30,864 nucleotides of DNA from JAMIFN01 sp964608575 (GCA_964608575.1 CAZSPW010000009.1:1-30864); one strand, 5' to 3'. Shown: positions 1-7,735, counted from the first letter of the stretch. The notes: generated by a model from the letters alone, not told the origin. Made by a program: numbers and translations.

Positions 1-819
1 CTGGCCTATCACAAAGAAACCGTGCGCCTAGGCGCTGGTTTAGATGCAGACAAAAACCTGACCACAGCCGCCCTAGAGAGTGGTTTGGCTTGCTTGCGCC
101 GTTTTGCCGATATTTTGCAAGAGGCGCAGCCCACGCGAATTTGCGCCATCGCCACGCAAACCCTGCGTGAAGCAAAAAACGCCGCCTTATTTCAACAACA
201 AGCCGAACGCATATTGGGCTGCCCTGTGCGCATCATCAGCGGGCGCGAAGAGGCCAGGCTGATTTATCAGGGCGTAGCTTCGCGCCTGCCGCCCAGTGCG
301 GAAAAACGCTTGGTGATTGATATTGGTGGGCGCTCTACCGAAATCATTTCAGGCCAGGGCTTTGTTGCCCATGTGGCCGAATCGTTTCCGCTAGGCTCAG
401 TGTCTTTATCGCAGCAATTTTTCGCCCAAGGACAACTCAGCGCAGCGGCTTTTGACGATGCGGCTGCCGGTGCTGCCGCCATCGTCGGCAATTTAGCCGT
501 GCTCTACCCCAAAAGCGATTGGCGCATTGCTTACGGCTCGGCAGGCACGACCAGCGCCGTAGCCAGTGTGTTGGAAGCTGCGGGCTTTCCTGCCGAGCGC
601 ATCCAGCGCGCAGGCTTGGCTTGGCTGCGCGAACAATTGATAGCCGCAGGCCATAGCGAGCAATTAGATTTACCTGGCTTGAAAGATGATCGCAAAGCCG
701 TGATCGGCGGCGGTTTGGGTACTTTACTGGGGCTATTTCAGGCGCTGGATTTAGAGGAGCTGCATATCGTCAGCGGCGCGCTGCGCCATGGCCTCCTGCA
801 AAGCTTGCTCAAACCATAG
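1..819 (+). CDS. ppx: Ppx/GppA family phosphatase (exopolyphosphatase), 5' end missing
   Basis: The reading frame is open from base 1, so the gene starts upstream of the window; the 272 visible residues lack roughly the first 35-45. Family motifs are clear: KETVRLGAGLD near the start, the phosphate-sensing SGREEARLIYQGV, the ATP/phosphate-binding IDIGGRSTEI, GSVSLSQQF, and GSAGTTSA. The family releases phosphate from inorganic polyphosphate or hydrolyses pppGpp, in the cytoplasm. The protein ends just after the second actin-like lobe (ELHIVSGALRHGLL), so this is the short form of about 310 residues without the C-terminal HD-like region of long Ppx enzymes. Sequence alone does not separate exopolyphosphatase from pppGpp phosphatase. 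The GTG at 22 is an internal Val codon, not the start. Confidence 0.88.
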   Translation: MAYHKETVRLGAGLDADKNLTTAALESGLACLRRFADILQEAQPTRICAIATQTLREAKNAALFQQQAERILGCPVRIISGREEARLIYQGVASRLPPSAEKRLVIDIGGRSTEIISGQGFVAHVAESFPLGSVSLSQQFFAQGQLSAAAFDDAAAGAAAIVGNLAVLYPKSDWRIAYGSAGTTSAVASVLEAAGFPAERIQRAGLAWLREQLIAAGHSEQLDLPGLKDDRKAVIGGGLGTLLGLFQALDLEELHIVSGALRHGLLQSLLKP

Positions 820-869
820 GCTGAGATGTCTGAGAAGCTCTAGCACCCCCAAAAAACATCAATAAAGAT

Positions 870-920
870 AGCTGCTCAGGCAGATTTGGCGCCCAAAAAG
901 CCGAAAAACGCCCTGAAAAT
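870..920 (+). repeat. Dispersed AGCTGC repeat, copy 1 (intergenic)
   Basis: Starts AGCTGCTCAGGCAG, continues ATTTGGCGCC, then GCCGAAAAA and a CTGAAAAT tail. It fills the space between the Ppx stop and the stop of the convergent DUF1232 gene; the tail ends at the TAA of that gene. It matches the eight other clear copies in this window. Confidence 0.85.
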
Positions 921-1195
921 TACGCTGTTTTGCTCTGCAGCTCTAGGCGCAAAGCCGCAGGCAGGCGCTGGCTCAAAGCGCGCACGCCCCAGCCCAGAAT
1001 CAGCGCGTCGTCTAGCCAGCCGAACAAGATCAGCCAATCGGGCAAGACATCCACAGGCGAGAGCACATAAGCCAGCAGCAAGACCACGGCCAGCCTAAAC
1101 CACCACGGGCAAGCCGGATGCAGAACAGCGCGCCACAACATGCGGCCATCGCGCCGCCACAGCGCCCATGCTTTGCGCCAACGCCAAATCGCCAT
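920..1195 (-). CDS. DUF1232 (YkvA-type) small membrane protein
   Basis: A 91-residue protein with one strongly hydrophobic segment (about residues 33-60) carrying the DUF1232 signature YVLSPVDVLPDW followed by GWLDDALI. The role of the family is not firmly established; members are small membrane-associated proteins. The basic, Trp-rich N-terminus (MAIWRWRKAWALWRR) suggests a cytoplasmic N-terminus. The ATG is preceded by GGAGGGC about 7-9 bases upstream. It lies 28 bases downstream of metH on the same strand, so the two probably share a transcript. Confidence 0.8.
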   Translation of the reverse strand: MAIWRWRKAWALWRRDGRMLWRAVLHPACPWWFRLAVVLLLAYVLSPVDVLPDWLILFGWLDDALILGWGVRALSQRLPAALRLELQSKTA

Positions 1196-1223
1196 CGCTC
1201 AAGCCCTCCAGCACGAGAAAAAT

Positions 1224-2270
1224 TTACGCCGCCTGCGTATAAAACGCATGGCTTTGCAGCTTACGCAGGGGCGAGCCTTGCACCGCCTGCTCTATGGCCT
1301 GAATATGGCTGGGCGTGGTGCCGCAGCAGCCGCCCACAATATTCACCAAGCCCTCAGCGGCAAAATCATGCAGCAGCTTGCTCGTGACCTCTGGGGTTTC
1401 ATCAAAACCCGTGTCACTCATGGGATTAGGCAAGCCCGCATTGGGGTAGCAGCTGATAAAGGTATCGCCCGCAACACGGCTCAATTCTTGGATATAGGGG
1501 CGCATCAGCGCCGCACCCAAAGCGCAGTTCAAGCCCACGGCCAGCGGCTGCATATGGCGCACGCTGTGCCAGAAGGCGGTGACGGTTTGCCCACTCAAAA
1601 TACGGCCTGAGGCATCCGTCACCGTGCCGCTGATGATGATGGGCAGGCGCTCGCCCGTGGCCTCAAAAAATTCGTCTATAGCAAACAGCGCAGCCTTGGC
1701 GTTGAGGGTGTCGAATATGGTTTCCACCAGCAGCACATCGGCGCCGCCTTCCACCAAACCTGCCACCTGTTCGTAATAGGCCGCACGCAATTGTTCAAAA
1801 GTCACATTGCGCGCGCCTGCATCGTTGACATCAGGGCTGATGCTGGCGGTTTTGGGCGTGGGGCCAATGGCGCCCGCCACAAAACGCGGTTTGTCGGGCG
1901 TGCTGTATTTATCGCAGGCCGCGCGTGCCAGGCGGGCTGAGGCCACATTCATCTCGCGCGCTAGGCTGCCCATCTCGTAATCGTCTTGGGCGATGCTGGT
2001 GGCGCCAAAGGTATTGGTTTCAATCAAATCCGCGCCTGCGGCCAAATACTTTTCGTGGATATCGCGAATCAAATCAGGGCGCGTCAGGCTGAGCAGCTCG
2101 TTATTGCCCTTCACATCTTTATGAAAATCGGCGAAGCGCGCGCCGCGGTAATCGGCCTCGGTCAGCTTGAACATCTGAATCATGGTGCCCATAGCACCGT
2201 CTAGTACGGCAATACGGTTTTGCAGAATTTCAGGCAGCTCGGCGGCGCGGGTGTAGACAAGAGTTTTCAT
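1224..2270 (-). CDS. metH: Homocysteine S-methyltransferase half of split methionine synthase MetH
   Basis: About 348 residues covering only the N-terminal homocysteine-binding barrel of B12-dependent methionine synthase. Visible motifs are LDGAMGTMIQ near the start, GADLIETNTFGAT, and the three zinc-ligand cysteines in GLNCALGA and GGCCGTTP. The folate, B12 and reactivation domains are absent. In many betaproteobacteria MetH is encoded as two polypeptides, and the partner should lie elsewhere in the genome. I chose the ATG at 2270 because MKTLVYTRAAELP matches the family N-terminus; an in-frame ATG at 2306 would add 12 residues. The protein takes part in the last step of methionine synthesis. 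No SAM or B12 riboswitch is evident upstream. Confidence 0.88.
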   Translation of the reverse strand: MKTLVYTRAAELPEILQNRIAVLDGAMGTMIQMFKLTEADYRGARFADFHKDVKGNNELLSLTRPDLIRDIHEKYLAAGADLIETNTFGATSIAQDDYEMGSLAREMNVASARLARAACDKYSTPDKPRFVAGAIGPTPKTASISPDVNDAGARNVTFEQLRAAYYEQVAGLVEGGADVLLVETIFDTLNAKAALFAIDEFFEATGERLPIIISGTVTDASGRILSGQTVTAFWHSVRHMQPLAVGLNCALGAALMRPYIQELSRVAGDTFISCYPNAGLPNPMSDTGFDETPEVTSKLLHDFAAEGLVNIVGGCCGTTPSHIQAIEQAVQGSPLRKLQSHAFYTQAA

Positions 2271-2362
2271 AAGCTGGGGATTGTAAACAGCAAGGGGCAA
2301 AGCCATGCTTTACCCCTGCTTTAAGCCTTAGGAAAACAATGCTTGGCTTAAACCATGCTCGT

Positions 2363-3094
2363 TTACTGCATCTGAATCGAGCCATTGACGCTGACTTCGA
2401 CCCGCGTTTTACCTGGTTCGGCAGGAATGGCGTTATCGGCTTCCATCATGGGGCTGGCCATCATGACTTTCATGCGTGCTGCCGCCACGGGCTGCATACC
2501 GCCATATTCATTGCCGTTGATATTGACTTCGCGAATGCTGTAAGTGCGAAACCCAAAAGCACTGGAGAGCTGCTGGGCACGATTTTTAAAGGTGTTAATG
2601 GCATCCCCCTGGGCTTTAGCCTCGGCCTCGCGCTGGGTTTTGGGCGATAGGCCAAAGCTGATGCCGTTCATGCTCAGGCTTTTGATGGCGGCTGCCGTGC
2701 CCGTGATGCGGGCAAAGTCTGTGCCTTCCAGCATGATTTCGGCATAGCCTTGCCAGCCCGTGATACGGCTGTCTTTGCTATAGCGCGGGTTGATACGAAA
2801 GCTACCTGTGCTCACTTCCATTTTTTCCGCTGCGGCCTGGGGTTTAGCTTGAGCCAGCGCGGCTTCAATGGCTTTGCGCAGGCGCTCTTGCACTTCCTGC
2901 GCGGCGCTGCCTTCGAGCGTGGTGGCCAGGGTGATGCGCATTTGGTCTTGCGCCACTTCGGTGCTGGCGCTGGACTGGAAAGAAAGCACATTGTGCGGCT
3001 GGTTCATCGTGCCTGCTGATTGGGCAAAGACGGCGCTGCTGGCCAATACGGATAAGGCGGCCAAAGCAGCCAGTGTGGGGCGAAGTGCAAACAT
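2363..3094 (-). CDS. SIMPL-domain (DUF541) periplasmic protein
   Basis: 243 residues starting with a signal peptide (MFALRPTLAALAALSVLASSAVFAQSA, cleavage probably after VFA). The rest matches the SIMPL/DUF541 family: an early SFQSSASTEVAQDQ stretch, the ITGWQGYAEIMLEG strand, and a C-terminal VEVSVNGSIQM strand. Family members are periplasmic or outer-membrane proteins linked to oxidative stress protection in some bacteria; molecular function is unclear. The start at 3094 has AAAGGAAAG upstream and the signal peptide right after it; the frame is open further upstream but without signal-like sequence. It lies 34 bases downstream of oxyR on the same strand, consistent with a stress-response link, though that is inference. 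Confidence 0.85.
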   Translation of the reverse strand: MFALRPTLAALAALSVLASSAVFAQSAGTMNQPHNVLSFQSSASTEVAQDQMRITLATTLEGSAAQEVQERLRKAIEAALAQAKPQAAAEKMEVSTGSFRINPRYSKDSRITGWQGYAEIMLEGTDFARITGTAAAIKSLSMNGISFGLSPKTQREAEAKAQGDAINTFKNRAQQLSSAFGFRTYSIREVNINGNEYGGMQPVAAARMKVMMASPMMEADNAIPAEPGKTRVEVSVNGSIQMQ

Positions 3095-3128
3095 GACTTT
3101 CCTTTTAAAAATAAACCACAAAAATGCA

Positions 3129-4130
3129 TCACGGCGCAGGGCGCAAAACCCCTGGCAGCTGGCAAGCATACACGGCATTGCGCAGCTCGGCCATGGCTTC
3201 ATAGCGCGTAAAACTGCGCCGCCACACCAGCACTACGCGGCGCGTAGGGGCTAGTCCACTAAAAGGCAGATATTGAATAAAGACTTCGCTGCCCTTACCC
3301 TCTTTTGCCTTGCGTTTGCCTGATTTGTCCGATGTGCTAGCTTGAGCGGCCAGCACATCGGGAGGCACAGATAGCACAGGCACCACCGTCACGCCCATGC
3401 CTGCGGCCACCATGTGTTTGATGGTTTCTAGCGAGGAGCCTTCAAAGCTTTTTTGCATGCTGCTGGCCTCGCTGCCATAGCCTGCCCCCAAGCGTGCGGC
3501 TTCGGGGCAAACTTCCAGCACATGATCGCGAAAACAATGCCCAGCGCCCAGCAGCAACATATGTTCTTGCTTCAACTCCTCGGCGCTGATGCTGGCCTGC
3601 TGCGCCAATTTGTGCGTACTAGGCACGGCCACCATAAACGGCTCGTCATACAGCACTAAACTGGCTAAGCCGCTATCGGGAAAAGGTTCGGCCAGAATCG
3701 CGCAATCAATCTCGCCCGTGCGCAACATCTCTAGCAAGCGATGGGTGAAGTTTTCTTGCAGCATCAGCGGCATTTGCGGCGTGCGTTCAATATTGTGGCG
3801 CACCAATTCAGGCAGCAAATACGGGCCTATGGTGTAAATCACACCCAAGCGCAGGGGCGCAGCCAGCGGGTCTTTGCCGCTTTTGGCAATTTCGTAAATG
3901 CGCGCGGCTTGTTCTAGCACGGCTTGCGCTTGGCTGACGATTTCCTCGCCTATGGGCGTTAAGCCGACCTCACCCGCACTGCGCTCAAAAATCTTGGCAT
4001 CCAGCTCATCTTCGAGCTTTTTGATGGATACCGACAGCGTAGGTTGCGAAATGTGACAGCTTTCAGCCGCGCGGCCAAAATGCTTCTCACGCGCTACAGC
4101 AACGATGTATTTGAGTTCGGTCAGAGTCAT
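3129..4130 (-). CDS. oxyR: OxyR hydrogen-peroxide-sensing LysR regulator
   Basis: 333 residues with a LysR winged helix-turn-helix (TLTELKYIVAVAREKHFGRA, then SQPTLSVSIKKLE) and a substrate-binding domain. The peroxide-sensing pair is in GHCFRDHVLEVCPE; counting from the ATG at 4130 these are Cys199 and Cys208, the numbering known for E. coli OxyR. On oxidation a disulfide converts it to an activator of catalase/peroxidase genes. A TTG at 4139 would add three residues; the ATG fits homologs. A Lys/Ser-rich stretch (STSDKSGKRKAKEGKGSE) late in the effector domain looks longer than the short linker usual here. A thioesterase gene is divergent; the SIMPL gene follows on the same strand. Confidence 0.93.
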   Translation of the reverse strand: MTLTELKYIVAVAREKHFGRAAESCHISQPTLSVSIKKLEDELDAKIFERSAGEVGLTPIGEEIVSQAQAVLEQAARIYEIAKSGKDPLAAPLRLGVIYTIGPYLLPELVRHNIERTPQMPLMLQENFTHRLLEMLRTGEIDCAILAEPFPDSGLASLVLYDEPFMVAVPSTHKLAQQASISAEELKQEHMLLLGAGHCFRDHVLEVCPEAARLGAGYGSEASSMQKSFEGSSLETIKHMVAAGMGVTVVPVLSVPPDVLAAQASTSDKSGKRKAKEGKGSEVFIQYLPFSGLAPTRRVVLVWRRSFTRYEAMAELRNAVYACQLPGVLRPAP

Positions 4131-4205
4131 TTTGGGCAATTCTAAAAGTGGCGCAAAACCGCTGCGCTTCTGCTATGGTAATGGCTCATTGTTTTGGAAC
4201 CTCTT

Positions 4206-4691
4206 ATGTCACCCAACACTTTACAGCCCTTGTCGCTGGGCAACGATGTCATCACCGTGCTCAAAGACATTTTTGAAAACAAAATCCACTTCAATGCCCT
4301 GATGGGGCTGAAGGTGGATGATCTCTACACCACCCAAGCCCATGGCCACATCGTGATGCGGCCTGAGTTGTACGGCCATTACGAAGGCCAGCGCATCCAC
4401 GGCGGCGTGATCAGCGCCACGCTCGACGCCATGGGCGGCCTGGCCGTGATGCTGGGCCTGGCTGAACGCTTTAAAGACGAACCTGCCATGGGCTTGTACC
4501 AACGCTTTGCCAAAGTGGGCACGATTGATTTGCGTATTGACTATTTGCGCCCAGGTGTCAGCTCAGAACGCTTCCACACCACCGCTACTTTGATTCGCCT
4601 AGGCAGCCGCGTGGGCAATACCACCATGCAATTTACCGCCGAAGATGGCACGCTGATTGCTATGGGCACGGGCGCGTATATCGTTTCCTAA
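4206..4691 (+). CDS. PaaI/YigI-type hotdog-fold acyl-CoA thioesterase
   Basis: 161 residues of a single hotdog domain. Landmarks are FNALMGLKVDDL, the helix-leading HGGVISATLDAMGGLAVM (the active-site region HGGxxxxxxD), IDLRIDYLRPG, and the final strand with AEDGTLIAMGTGAYIV. Proteins of this group hydrolyse acyl-CoA thioesters in the cytoplasm; the substrate cannot be read from sequence. I prefer the ATG at 4206, with GGAA six bases upstream, over an in-frame TTG at 4194. It is divergent from oxyR with about 75 bases between the starts, so promoters of both are likely in that gap. No terminator is obvious after it; a repeat island follows. Confidence 0.82.
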   Translation: MSPNTLQPLSLGNDVITVLKDIFENKIHFNALMGLKVDDLYTTQAHGHIVMRPELYGHYEGQRIHGGVISATLDAMGGLAVMLGLAERFKDEPAMGLYQRFAKVGTIDLRIDYLRPGVSSERFHTTATLIRLGSRVGNTTMQFTAEDGTLIAMGTGAYIVS

Positions 4692-4748
4692 TGCGCGCAT
4701 GATTGGAACGCTAGAAAGCATTTGCGCTTGCTATGCTTTTTGGTAGTA

Positions 4749-4799
4749 TTTTTCATGGCCTTTTATAAATTTCAAGCCGAAAAATCTGCCTGGGCAGCT
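4749..4799 (-). repeat. Dispersed AGCTGC repeat, copy 2 (intergenic)
   Basis: On the minus strand it reads AGCTGCCCAGGCAG, then ATTTTTCGGCTTGAAA, with a CATGAAAAAT tail. It has TGG rather than TGA in the reverse reading frame discussed for the in-gene copies. It lies between the thioesterase and dinB. Confidence 0.8.
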
Positions 4800-4824
4800 C
4801 ATTTTTTTGATATGAAAATTAGCC

Positions 4825-4846
4825 ATTCTGCGCGTAGTCGCAGAAT
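4825..4846. repeat. REP-like hairpin, left member of an inverted pair
   Basis: ATTCTGCG, six-base loop CGTAGT, CGCAGAAT: a perfect 8-bp stem. It is the same element as 4924-4945 in opposite orientation, with 77 bases between them, the arrangement of a REP doublet (BIME). Confidence 0.65.
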
Positions 4847-4923
4847 CCCAAAAGCAGGCAAGCCACCAGTCTAAATGCTGCAACCCAAGCGCCGCATTCA
4901 TGACTCCCAACCTCCATACCGAA

Positions 4924-4945
4924 ATTCCGCGGCTACGCGCGGAAT
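4924..4945. repeat. REP-like hairpin, right member of an inverted pair
   Basis: ATTCCGCG, six-base loop GCTACG, CGCGGAAT: a perfect 8-bp stem. The reverse complement has loop CGTAGC, almost identical to the loop of the left member (CGTAGT), so the two are inverted copies. The remaining bases of 4692-4988 hold no gene I can support. Confidence 0.65.
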
Positions 4946-4988
4946 GACAGAGACTTGGAATGCAGCAATCTCCGCTCGCCTGAGGCTC

Positions 4989-5023
4989 CCCCTGACCCCT
5001 GACCCCTGACCCCTTACCCCTGA
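4989..5023. repeat. 7-bp tandem repeat (CCCCTGA x5) overlapping the dinB 3' end
   Basis: Five consecutive 7-base units: CCCCTGA three times, a variant CCCCTTA at 5010-5016, then CCCCTGA. The variant unit supplies the TTA that is the dinB stop codon on the minus strand. Confidence 0.9.
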
Positions 5024-6153
5024 CTGAGCTTGCCCACCCTCACCCCCAAGAGGCGTATGCGGCGGCTTAAATCCACGCGTTTGAGCGCCTGGCCTGCGGC
5101 TTGACGGATCACAGCCGCATCTGCGGTAGGCAGGTCTATGGTGTTGTCCCGCGTGGCGATAGAAAAATCGGCGTAGCGCAGCTTGATGCCTATGGTGCGC
5201 CCCACTAGGCCACGGCGCTGTAAATCAGCGGCGACGCGCTGGCATAGGGCGGTAAACATCTCGCCCAGCTCGGCTTTGTCGCGCACGGCATGCAGGTCGC
5301 GCTCGAAAGTGGTTTCGCGGCTCAGGCTGACAGGCTCAGTGCTGGTTTGCACAGCACGATCGTCGCGCCCCCAAGCCGCATCATGCAGCCAAGCTGCCGT
5401 TTTTTGCCCAAAGTTGGCGTACAAAGTTGGCAGCGGCAGCGCGGCTAAATCGGCGATGGTTTGCACGCCCAATGCGGCCAAGCGTTCGCCCGTTTTCGGG
5501 CCTATGCCGTTGATTTTGCGCACCGCCAGCGGCCAGATTTGGCTTTGCACATCGGCCTCATAAAGCACAGCGATGCCATTGGGTTTATTGAATTCACTGA
5601 CCATTTTGGCCAGCAGCTTATTCGGGGCAATGCCGATAGAACAGGTCAGGCCGGTGGCATCGAAAATACTGCGCTGCAAGAGCTTGGCCAAGGCCGCGCC
5701 ACCATTGCGCTGGCCGCCAGGCACATCGGTGAAGTCGATATAGACCTCATCCACGCCACGGTCTTCCATGCAGGGCGCGATCCCTGCGATCACGCTTTTA
5801 AAAAGGCGCGAGAGGCGTTTGTATTCGGCAAAATCCACAGGCAGCAAAATCGCCTGCGGGCAGAGTTTGGCGGCCTTCATCAAGCCCATGGCCGAACCCA
5901 CGCCAAAAGCGCGGGCGGCGTAATTGGCGGTGGTGATGACCCCGCGCCCTTGGTAATGCTGCAGGCGGGCAAAGGCATCCAGCGGAATTTCAGCCAGCGG
6001 CAGGCCCGCGTATTGCTGGCGCATGGCCAAGTCTTGCGCTGTGGGGCGGCCGCCTATGACCAAGGGCAGAGCGCGCAATTGCGGGTAGCGCAGCAGCTCG
6101 ACCGAGGCGTAAAACGCATCCATATCGAGGTGGGCGATGCGCCGCAGCTTCAT
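5014..6153 (-). CDS. dinB: DNA polymerase IV (Y-family translesion polymerase)
   Basis: 379 residues. The Y-family catalytic core is intact: HLDMDAFYASVE (metal ligand Asp10), GVITTANYAARAFGV, and GVDEVYIDFT with Asp135 and Glu136. Then come SCSIGIAPNKLLAKMVSEFNKP-like palm residues, the helix-hairpin-helix KINGIGPKTGERLAALGV, and a little-finger domain (SRETTFERDL to RIRLLGVRVG). A loop of about 27 residues before GRGVITTANYAAR, absent from E. coli DinB, is typical of betaproteobacterial enzymes. The enzyme copies damaged DNA with low fidelity. The last residues (KLSQG) come from the 7-bp tandem repeat and no canonical beta-clamp motif is seen there. No LexA box was recognised upstream. Confidence 0.93.
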   Translation of the reverse strand: MKLRRIAHLDMDAFYASVELLRYPQLRALPLVIGGRPTAQDLAMRQQYAGLPLAEIPLDAFARLQHYQGRGVITTANYAARAFGVGSAMGLMKAAKLCPQAILLPVDFAEYKRLSRLFKSVIAGIAPCMEDRGVDEVYIDFTDVPGGQRNGGAALAKLLQRSIFDATGLTCSIGIAPNKLLAKMVSEFNKPNGIAVLYEADVQSQIWPLAVRKINGIGPKTGERLAALGVQTIADLAALPLPTLYANFGQKTAAWLHDAAWGRDDRAVQTSTEPVSLSRETTFERDLHAVRDKAELGEMFTALCQRVAADLQRRGLVGRTIGIKLRYADFSIATRDNTIDLPTADAAVIRQAAGQALKRVDLSRRIRLLGVRVGKLSQG

Positions 6154-6189
6154 GGCTTAAAAATACGGGTTTTTACTGTTAAAAAGAGG

Positions 6190-6240
6190 AGCTGCTCAGG
6201 CAGGTTTTTCGGCTTAAAACCCAGAAAAGCACCTCAAAAA
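6190..6240 (+). repeat. Dispersed AGCTGC repeat, copy 3 (intergenic)
   Basis: AGCTGCTCAGGCAG, then GTTTTTCGGCTTAAAA, CCAGAAAAG, CCTCAAAAAA tail. It lies between the dinB start and the trpA stop. Confidence 0.8.
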
Positions 6241-6286
6241 AACGCATAAAAAATATAGCAAGTGTTTTTGCTCGGTCATTTATCCA

Positions 6287-6340
6287 AATTTGGAACCATC
6301 CCAGCAATTTTTGCTGTTTTTTGCCAGATTGTTCCAAATT
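6287..6340. repeat. Nested inverted repeats between dinB and trpA
   Basis: Outer arms AATTTGGAAC (6287-6296) and GTTCCAAATT (6331-6340) are perfect 10-bp inverted repeats. Inside them CAGCAA-TTT-TTGCTG (6302-6316) is a perfect 6-bp hairpin followed by six T on the plus strand. The right arm overlaps the trpA stop codon, so the structure could form at the 3' end of the trpA transcript. Confidence 0.55.
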
Positions 6341-7157
6341 ATTGGGTAATGCTATCTATGGCCACACGAATGTCACGCAAGAAACCGCCCACGATGGCGC
6401 CCAGTTGTTCACGCGGCTGGCCGTCTGCCAATTGGATGATTTTGCTGCCAATGATGACCGCATCGCTGACCGCGCCCACAGCTTTAGCACTGGCGGCATC
6501 GCGGATGCCAAAGCCGACCCCCACAGGCGTGCTCACATGCTGGCGAATGCGCGGCACGGCAGCGGCCACGGCCGCAGTATCGAGTGCGCCCGACCCCGTT
6601 ACGCCCTTGAGCGAAACATAGTACACATAGCCCGTTGCCAAGCGGCCAATTTGCGCCATGCGTTCATCGGTGGAAGTGGGGGCGAGCAGGAAGATCAAAT
6701 CCATGCCCACGGCTTTGAGCTGGGCGGCAAACTCTTCGCACTCCTCGGGCGGGTAGTCCACAATCAGCACCCCATCTACGCCTGCGGCGGCGGCATCTTG
6801 GGCAAAGCTGCCCGCGCCGTGCTTTTGCTCGTAGCGCTCTAGCGGATTGGCATACCCCATGAGCACCACGGGTGTGCTGTTATCACGCAGTCTAAATTGC
6901 GCCACCATATGCAAGACTTGCACCATGCCCACGCCTTGAGCCAGGGCTTTTTCACCTGCAGCCTGAATCACGGAGCCATCTGCCATCGGATCAGAAAACG
7001 GCACGCCCAACTCAATGATGTTGGCCCCTGCAGCCACCATGTCATGCATCAGTGCGGGGGTGCAATCGGCATAAGGAAAACCTGCCGTGATATAAGGAAT
7101 CAGGGCTTTTTTGCCCTGCGTGGCCAAGGCTTGCAGGGTGGCAGAAATACGAGACAT
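6339..7157 (-). CDS. trpA: Tryptophan synthase alpha chain
   Basis: 272 residues, full length. Catalytic Glu49 and Asp60 sit in IIELGVPFSDPMADGSVIQ; other landmarks are PYITAGFP, VLMGYANPL, DGVLIVDYPPEE and the phosphate-binding GVGFGI with AVIIGSKII. It cleaves indole-3-glycerol phosphate to indole and glyceraldehyde 3-phosphate in the TrpA2B2 complex. Its usual neighbour trpB is absent: the gene lies 13 bases downstream of yqeY, with a strong AAGGAGG seven bases before the ATG that overlaps the end of yqeY, so it is probably co-transcribed and translationally coupled with yqeY. No trp attenuator is visible. Confidence 0.95.
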   Translation of the reverse strand: MSRISATLQALATQGKKALIPYITAGFPYADCTPALMHDMVAAGANIIELGVPFSDPMADGSVIQAAGEKALAQGVGMVQVLHMVAQFRLRDNSTPVVLMGYANPLERYEQKHGAGSFAQDAAAAGVDGVLIVDYPPEECEEFAAQLKAVGMDLIFLLAPTSTDERMAQIGRLATGYVYYVSLKGVTGSGALDTAAVAAAVPRIRQHVSTPVGVGFGIRDAASAKAVGAVSDAVIIGSKIIQLADGQPREQLGAIVGGFLRDIRVAIDSITQ

Positions 7158-7170
7158 CAGCGCGCCTCCT

Positions 7171-7629
7171 TTACGCTGATGCAGCAGCTTGCAAAGCCGC
7201 TTTGACCGCTAGGCTAACCTGCCCCATATCGGCTTTGCCTGCCAGCTCAGCCTTTACTGCGGCCATGACTTTGCCCATATCCGCCGCGCTTTTGGCGCCC
7301 ACGCGTACCACGATGGCTTGCACCGCAGCGGTGATTTCGGCTTCACTCATGCGCTGGGGCAGATAGACTTTGAGCACTTCGCTTTCGGCTTTTTCAATAT
7401 CGGCCAACTCGGTGCGGCCTGCGTTCTCAAACGCGGCAATCGAGTCTTTGCGCTGTTTCAGCATTTTGTCAACGATCGCGATGATGGCTGCATCATCCAA
7501 CTCGATGCGTTCGTCCACTTCTTTGCGCTTCATCTCTGCCATTAATAGGCGGATGGTGCCCAAGCGCGCGCTCTCTTTGGCGCGCATGGCGGCTTTCATG
7601 TCTTCGTTGATGCGTTCTTTTAGTGTCAT
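7171..7629 (-). CDS. yqeY: GatB/YqeY domain protein
   Basis: 152 residues covering the whole GatB/YqeY family length. It begins TLKERINEDMKAAMRAKE, with RLGTIRLLMAEMKRKEVDER in the middle and a C-terminal KSAADMGKVMAAVKAEL motif followed by GKADMGQVSLAVKAAL. The domain resembles the tRNA-binding tail of the amidotransferase subunit GatB, and stand-alone members are thought to act on or near tRNA; the exact role is unproven. The ATG has ACTGGAG eight bases upstream. It follows rpsU across an intrinsic terminator, the common rpsU-yqeY order of proteobacteria, and precedes trpA. Confidence 0.9.
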   Translation of the reverse strand: MTLKERINEDMKAAMRAKESARLGTIRLLMAEMKRKEVDERIELDDAAIIAIVDKMLKQRKDSIAAFENAGRTELADIEKAESEVLKVYLPQRMSEAEITAAVQAIVVRVGAKSAADMGKVMAAVKAELAGKADMGQVSLAVKAALQAAASA

Positions 7630-7679
7630 AGCGTTTACTCCAGTAAGGGCTAAATTGTAGTGGGCAGCAAATGCTGGGC

Positions 7680-7718
7680 ATAAAAAAACCCGCCTTTGCT
7701 CTGGGCGGGTTTTTTCGA
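7680..7718 (-). terminator. Intrinsic terminator after rpsU
   Basis: CCCGCC and GGCGGG form a 6-bp GC stem flanked by A7 on the left and T6 on the right, so it can work in both directions. It lies 18 bases past the rpsU stop and about 50 bases before the yqeY start, so yqeY and trpA need read-through or their own promoter. Confidence 0.88.
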
Positions 7719-7735
7719 GGTGCTAAAAACTGAAA

